Shown here: positions 12,808 through 15,223 of the stretch, one piece after another
How positions within the stretch are numbered: the first letter of the stretch is position 1
Layout: each line of letters opens with the position of its first letter
Origin: Planctomycetota bacterium
GTDB taxonomy: Bacteria; Planctomycetota; Phycisphaerae; WQYP01
DNA: 15,223 nucleotides
Assembly (NCBI GenBank): GCA_023489375.1
Contig: JAMDCX010000018.1
Span: 1 to 15,223 of the forward strand
Direction: 5' to 3'
Notes under the pieces: generated by a model
What the model was told of the DNA's origin: nothing
Seen by the model: only the letters and a program-made list of their open reading frames with translations
Database searches by the model: none
Translations under genes and position numbers: made by a program

Positions 12808-15223
12808 TTAGCCTTGTGGCCTGTAAATCAAGTGGTATGTTCCAGGGCCGACATGCACAATTAATGAATCGTCACTATGCGTCCCGCGCGCCACGCTCCG
12901 CACGCCGTCCGCACCCGATGCCAGAGATTTATCATTACATTGTACCATTGTCCGATTTGCTCCGGGCAACGTAACGAATGCCGAAGTCGCGGGTGGAATG
13001 GTAATATTCACAACCAGCTGTTCGCCATGCCAGCGCCACGCACTTTTAATAAGTCCAAATCTGCACTTGTGCCGGGCCTGCACCCAAGATAACGCCTTAA
13101 TCGGATACGGTTTGATCAAAATGGTTCGGAATCCGGGAGATCGCCAATCCGATCTTATTCCCGCCAGATCATTATACATCCACCCCAGAATATCGCCGAA
13201 CATGATGTGATTATGCGAGGCCAACGGCAGCCCCCAGCCTTCCCACAACGTCGTGGCACCATGCAGTATCCATTGGCCATAACTTGGATAGGTTGTCTGA
13301 GTGGCTATGCGATACGCCAAAGCGGCATGCCCGTATTTACTTAAAACGCGAAACAGGCACTTATCGCCCAGCACCCCTACATCCAGATGATCCTGATGTG
13401 CATGGACATCCCGCACCAGGCGTTGCAGAACCGGCGGGCGCATTGTGGTGGTAGCAATTCCGTAATACAGCGGCATAGCCTGCGCAGTCTGGCCGCCATT
13501 GCCGTATATGCCATGTCCCTTGTAGAACCGTCGATTAAAGGCCTGTCGGATGGCAGTTGCATCCGCTGTAAATGCCGCCACATCTTTTCGGTTACCAAGC
13601 ACCACGGCGATCCGGGCCAAAAGTACGGCGTCATGGTAGAGAATGCATGTCGACGAAAAAGAAGTGGAAGGCCGGTGGACGGCCGGGCTGCCCCAGTCGC
13701 CGATACCCGCGCCGTCCGGCAGAATGTCATGATGGGTAAACGTCATCACGAAGTGAAAGTACCGTTTGAGACCGTTATAATGCTCGCGTAAAACTCGGCC
13801 ATCGCCATAATACAGGTACTGGTACCAGCAGATGAATTCATAAGCGCTTTCCCAATCCGGGTCGGGGTATTTTCCGTTGTCCCAATCCCAGCCCGAAGGA
13901 TTTGGCATCACCACCAGAAGTCGTCCATCGGGAAATTGCGTAGCGCTGATATCATCGAGCCACTTGGTGTAACCAAGTTGATTGTTATAAGTCATCATGC
14001 CCTGCATTGCGCCCAGCCAGGCGTCGCCGGTCCAACCATTTTTCTCACGCTGCGGACAATCGGTCGGATAACCCATGAAGTTGCTGCAATAACTGCGGCT
14101 GGTGGCATCGGCAATTGCGTCCAGCAGCGGACTAGAACACCAGAAGGTGCCGGAACGATGAAAGGCGGTGTGAATAAAATCAGCCCGAATCAGGAGAATA
14201 TCCTTTTTTGACGCCAGACCGTTGATCTGCACATACTGAAAGCCGTTGTACGCAAAATCGGGATGGTACGTGAATGGCCTGCTGTTCGCCGGAATGTAGA
14301 CATCCGTCTGGAAAGGGCCTGCCAGGGCCTGATTGGAAATGGGGGCCTGGTTCACCAGTCCGTTACGCTTGAGCAATTCCGCATATTGCAGCACCACAGG
14401 GACGCCTGCCTGACCCCTGGCCGTCAGCGTTACCCAGCCCGACATGTTCTGTGGGAAGTTCACTACAAATATGTGCGGTTGTGGTTCGCTGATGGATACC
14501 GGTGCCAGCCGCTGTATCACCTCACATGGCGGCATGAGTTGCGCGGTAAGTCGGCCCGTCGGCGCTTTCGCAACTTTGGCGCGAGCCATCTGAGCCAATT
14601 TTTGATCTGGATTGTTCCATCCCTGTATGTTTAGCGTCGCGTCATACACTTCACCGTTGTAGATGCCATCGGCCAGATATGGCCCGTCCGCGGCCTGCCA
14701 ACTGCCATTGGTAATCAGCCATTTGGACTTACCATCCGACGCTCGCATCAGCAGATTCAGGCGTACCCTTGGCCATGCCCGCCAAGGGGCATTCTGGTAT
14801 CCGCCGGGGCTTGGTTCCATGAAGTTGTACCAGCCGTTACCCAGCTCAATTGACACCACATTTCTTTTCCCCGGCTTAAGCAACGAAGTTACGTTGAAAC
14901 TTTGATAGGGGATGACCTTGGTGTAGTCGTATAAGGTGGACTCCAACTCACCGTCACCCGCTTTTTTCCCATTGATCAGCACTTTCCAGTAACCCGGCGA
15001 AGCCATGTACATGTATGCCCGTTTCAGGTGCGACGGCACGCGAAACACCTTGCGAAAAACGGGGTCCGGCTCTTTTTGCACCCAGTTGGGCTTCAATCCA
15101 CTGACCTTTCCCCACGGACCTCCGCCCCATCGCGCCATAATCACCGCCCTTTTTGCCTTCGCCGCACCGGCCAGCCAGCCGGCGCCAACAGGTACAGCTC
15201 GGGCGGCAAATTGGATGACCGGG
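12808..15223 (-). CDS. GH78 alpha-L-rhamnosidase (5' end beyond window)
   Basis: Removes terminal alpha-L-rhamnose from plant or bacterial polysaccharides and glycosides by an inverting mechanism; probably exported, though the N-terminus is outside the window. The frame is open to the edge, 26 codons beyond a GTG at 15144. Numbering from that GTG: an N-terminal jelly-roll (FRKVFRVP, then SPGYWKVLINGKKAGDGELE, 49-68), a further beta domain, then the (alpha/alpha)6 catalytic barrel with PTDCPQREKNGWTGDA (360-375) and GATTLWEGWG. Asp362, Glu367, Asp374 and Glu635 have the spacing of the four active-site acids of Bacillus RhaB (567, 572, 579, 841). About 805 codons are visible. Specificity cannot be read. 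No regulator or transporter for rhamnose is in view. Confidence 0.93.
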   Translation of the reverse strand, partial: PVIQFAARAVPVGAGWLAGAAKAKRAVIMARWGGGPWGKVSGLKPNWVQKEPDPVFRKVFRVPSHLKRAYMYMASPGYWKVLINGKKAGDGELESTLYDYTKVIPYQSFNVTSLLKPGKRNVVSIELGNGWYNFMEPSPGGYQNAPWRAWPRVRLNLLMRASDGKSKWLITNGSWQAADGPYLADGIYNGEVYDATLNIQGWNNPDQKLAQMARAKVAKAPTGRLTAQLMPPCEVIQRLAPVSISEPQPHIFVVNFPQNMSGWVTLTARGQAGVPVVLQYAELLKRNGLVNQAPISNQALAGPFQTDVYIPANSRPFTYHPDFAYNGFQYVQINGLASKKDILLIRADFIHTAFHRSGTFWCSSPLLDAIADATSRSYCSNFMGYPTDCPQREKNGWTGDAWLGAMQGMMTYNNQLGYTKWLDDISATQFPDGRLLVVMPNPSGWDWDNGKYPDPDWESAYEFICWYQYLYYGDGRVLREHYNGLKRYFHFVMTFTHHDILPDGAGIGDWGSPAVHRPSTSFSSTCILYHDAVLLARIAVVLGNRKDVAAFTADATAIRQAFNRRFYKGHGIYGNGGQTAQAMPLYYGIATTTMRPPVLQRLVRDVHAHQDHLDVGVLGDKCLFRVLSKYGHAALAYRIATQTTYPSYGQWILHGATTLWEGWGLPLASHNHIMFGDILGWMYNDLAGIRSDWRSPGFRTILIKPYPIKALSWVQARHKCRFGLIKSAWRWHGEQLVVNITIPPATSAFVTLPGANRTMVQCNDKSLASGADGVRSVARGTHSDDSLIVHVGPGTYHLIYRPQG

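Overview
The window reads as a chromosomal piece of an environmental, GC-balanced bacterium. I tentatively place it in the Planctomycetota/PVC group, possibly Phycisphaerae. The basis is indirect: weak or absent ribosome binding sites on several genes, intergenic DNA dense with dispersed short repeats, a eubacterial glycogen-synthase-like GT-B protein, and an exported-type GH78 rhamnosidase. No rRNA, tRNA, CRISPR array or transposase was seen.

Housekeeping block (930-9333). guaB (IMP dehydrogenase) and mnmE (tRNA-modification GTPase) lie on the minus strand. A glycogen/starch-synthase-like glycosyltransferase lies on the plus strand, divergent from mnmE. It converges on a minus-strand pair, proC (proline biosynthesis) then a QueD/PTPS-fold protein. 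Upstream of that is a minus-strand pair, trpB (tryptophan synthase beta) followed with a 4-base overlap by a Pro/Thr-rich lipoprotein. Two proteins carry altered active sites. The QueD-like protein keeps its zinc histidines but lacks the Cys/Asp/His triad. MnmE has DVAG in G3 and no residue matching the catalytic Glu282 of E. coli.

Accessory block (about 9725-12513). This 2.7 kb stretch is bracketed by two direct copies of an 83-bp repeat (80/83 identical). Inside are a small gene overlapping a truncated nucleotidyltransferase, a gene broken by one in-frame TAA, and an intact pair: a zeta-toxin-like P-loop kinase and a small basic protein built from two tandem copies of a motif. It looks like a decaying defence or toxin island that has kept one toxin-like operon.

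Right edge (12808-15223). A GH78 alpha-L-rhamnosidase on the minus strand runs off the window. It retains all four family active-site acids.

Intergenic structure. Every long gene-free region carries a 14-base motif (CCGTGAACGGTTAC), arranged as outer inverted pairs. These delimit four intervals, A 391-889, C 2549-2757, B 9445-9948 and D 12514-12792. A and B are inverted, partly rearranged copies of the same mosaic of smaller repeats. This organised, boundary-marked intergenic repeat system is the most unusual thing in the window.
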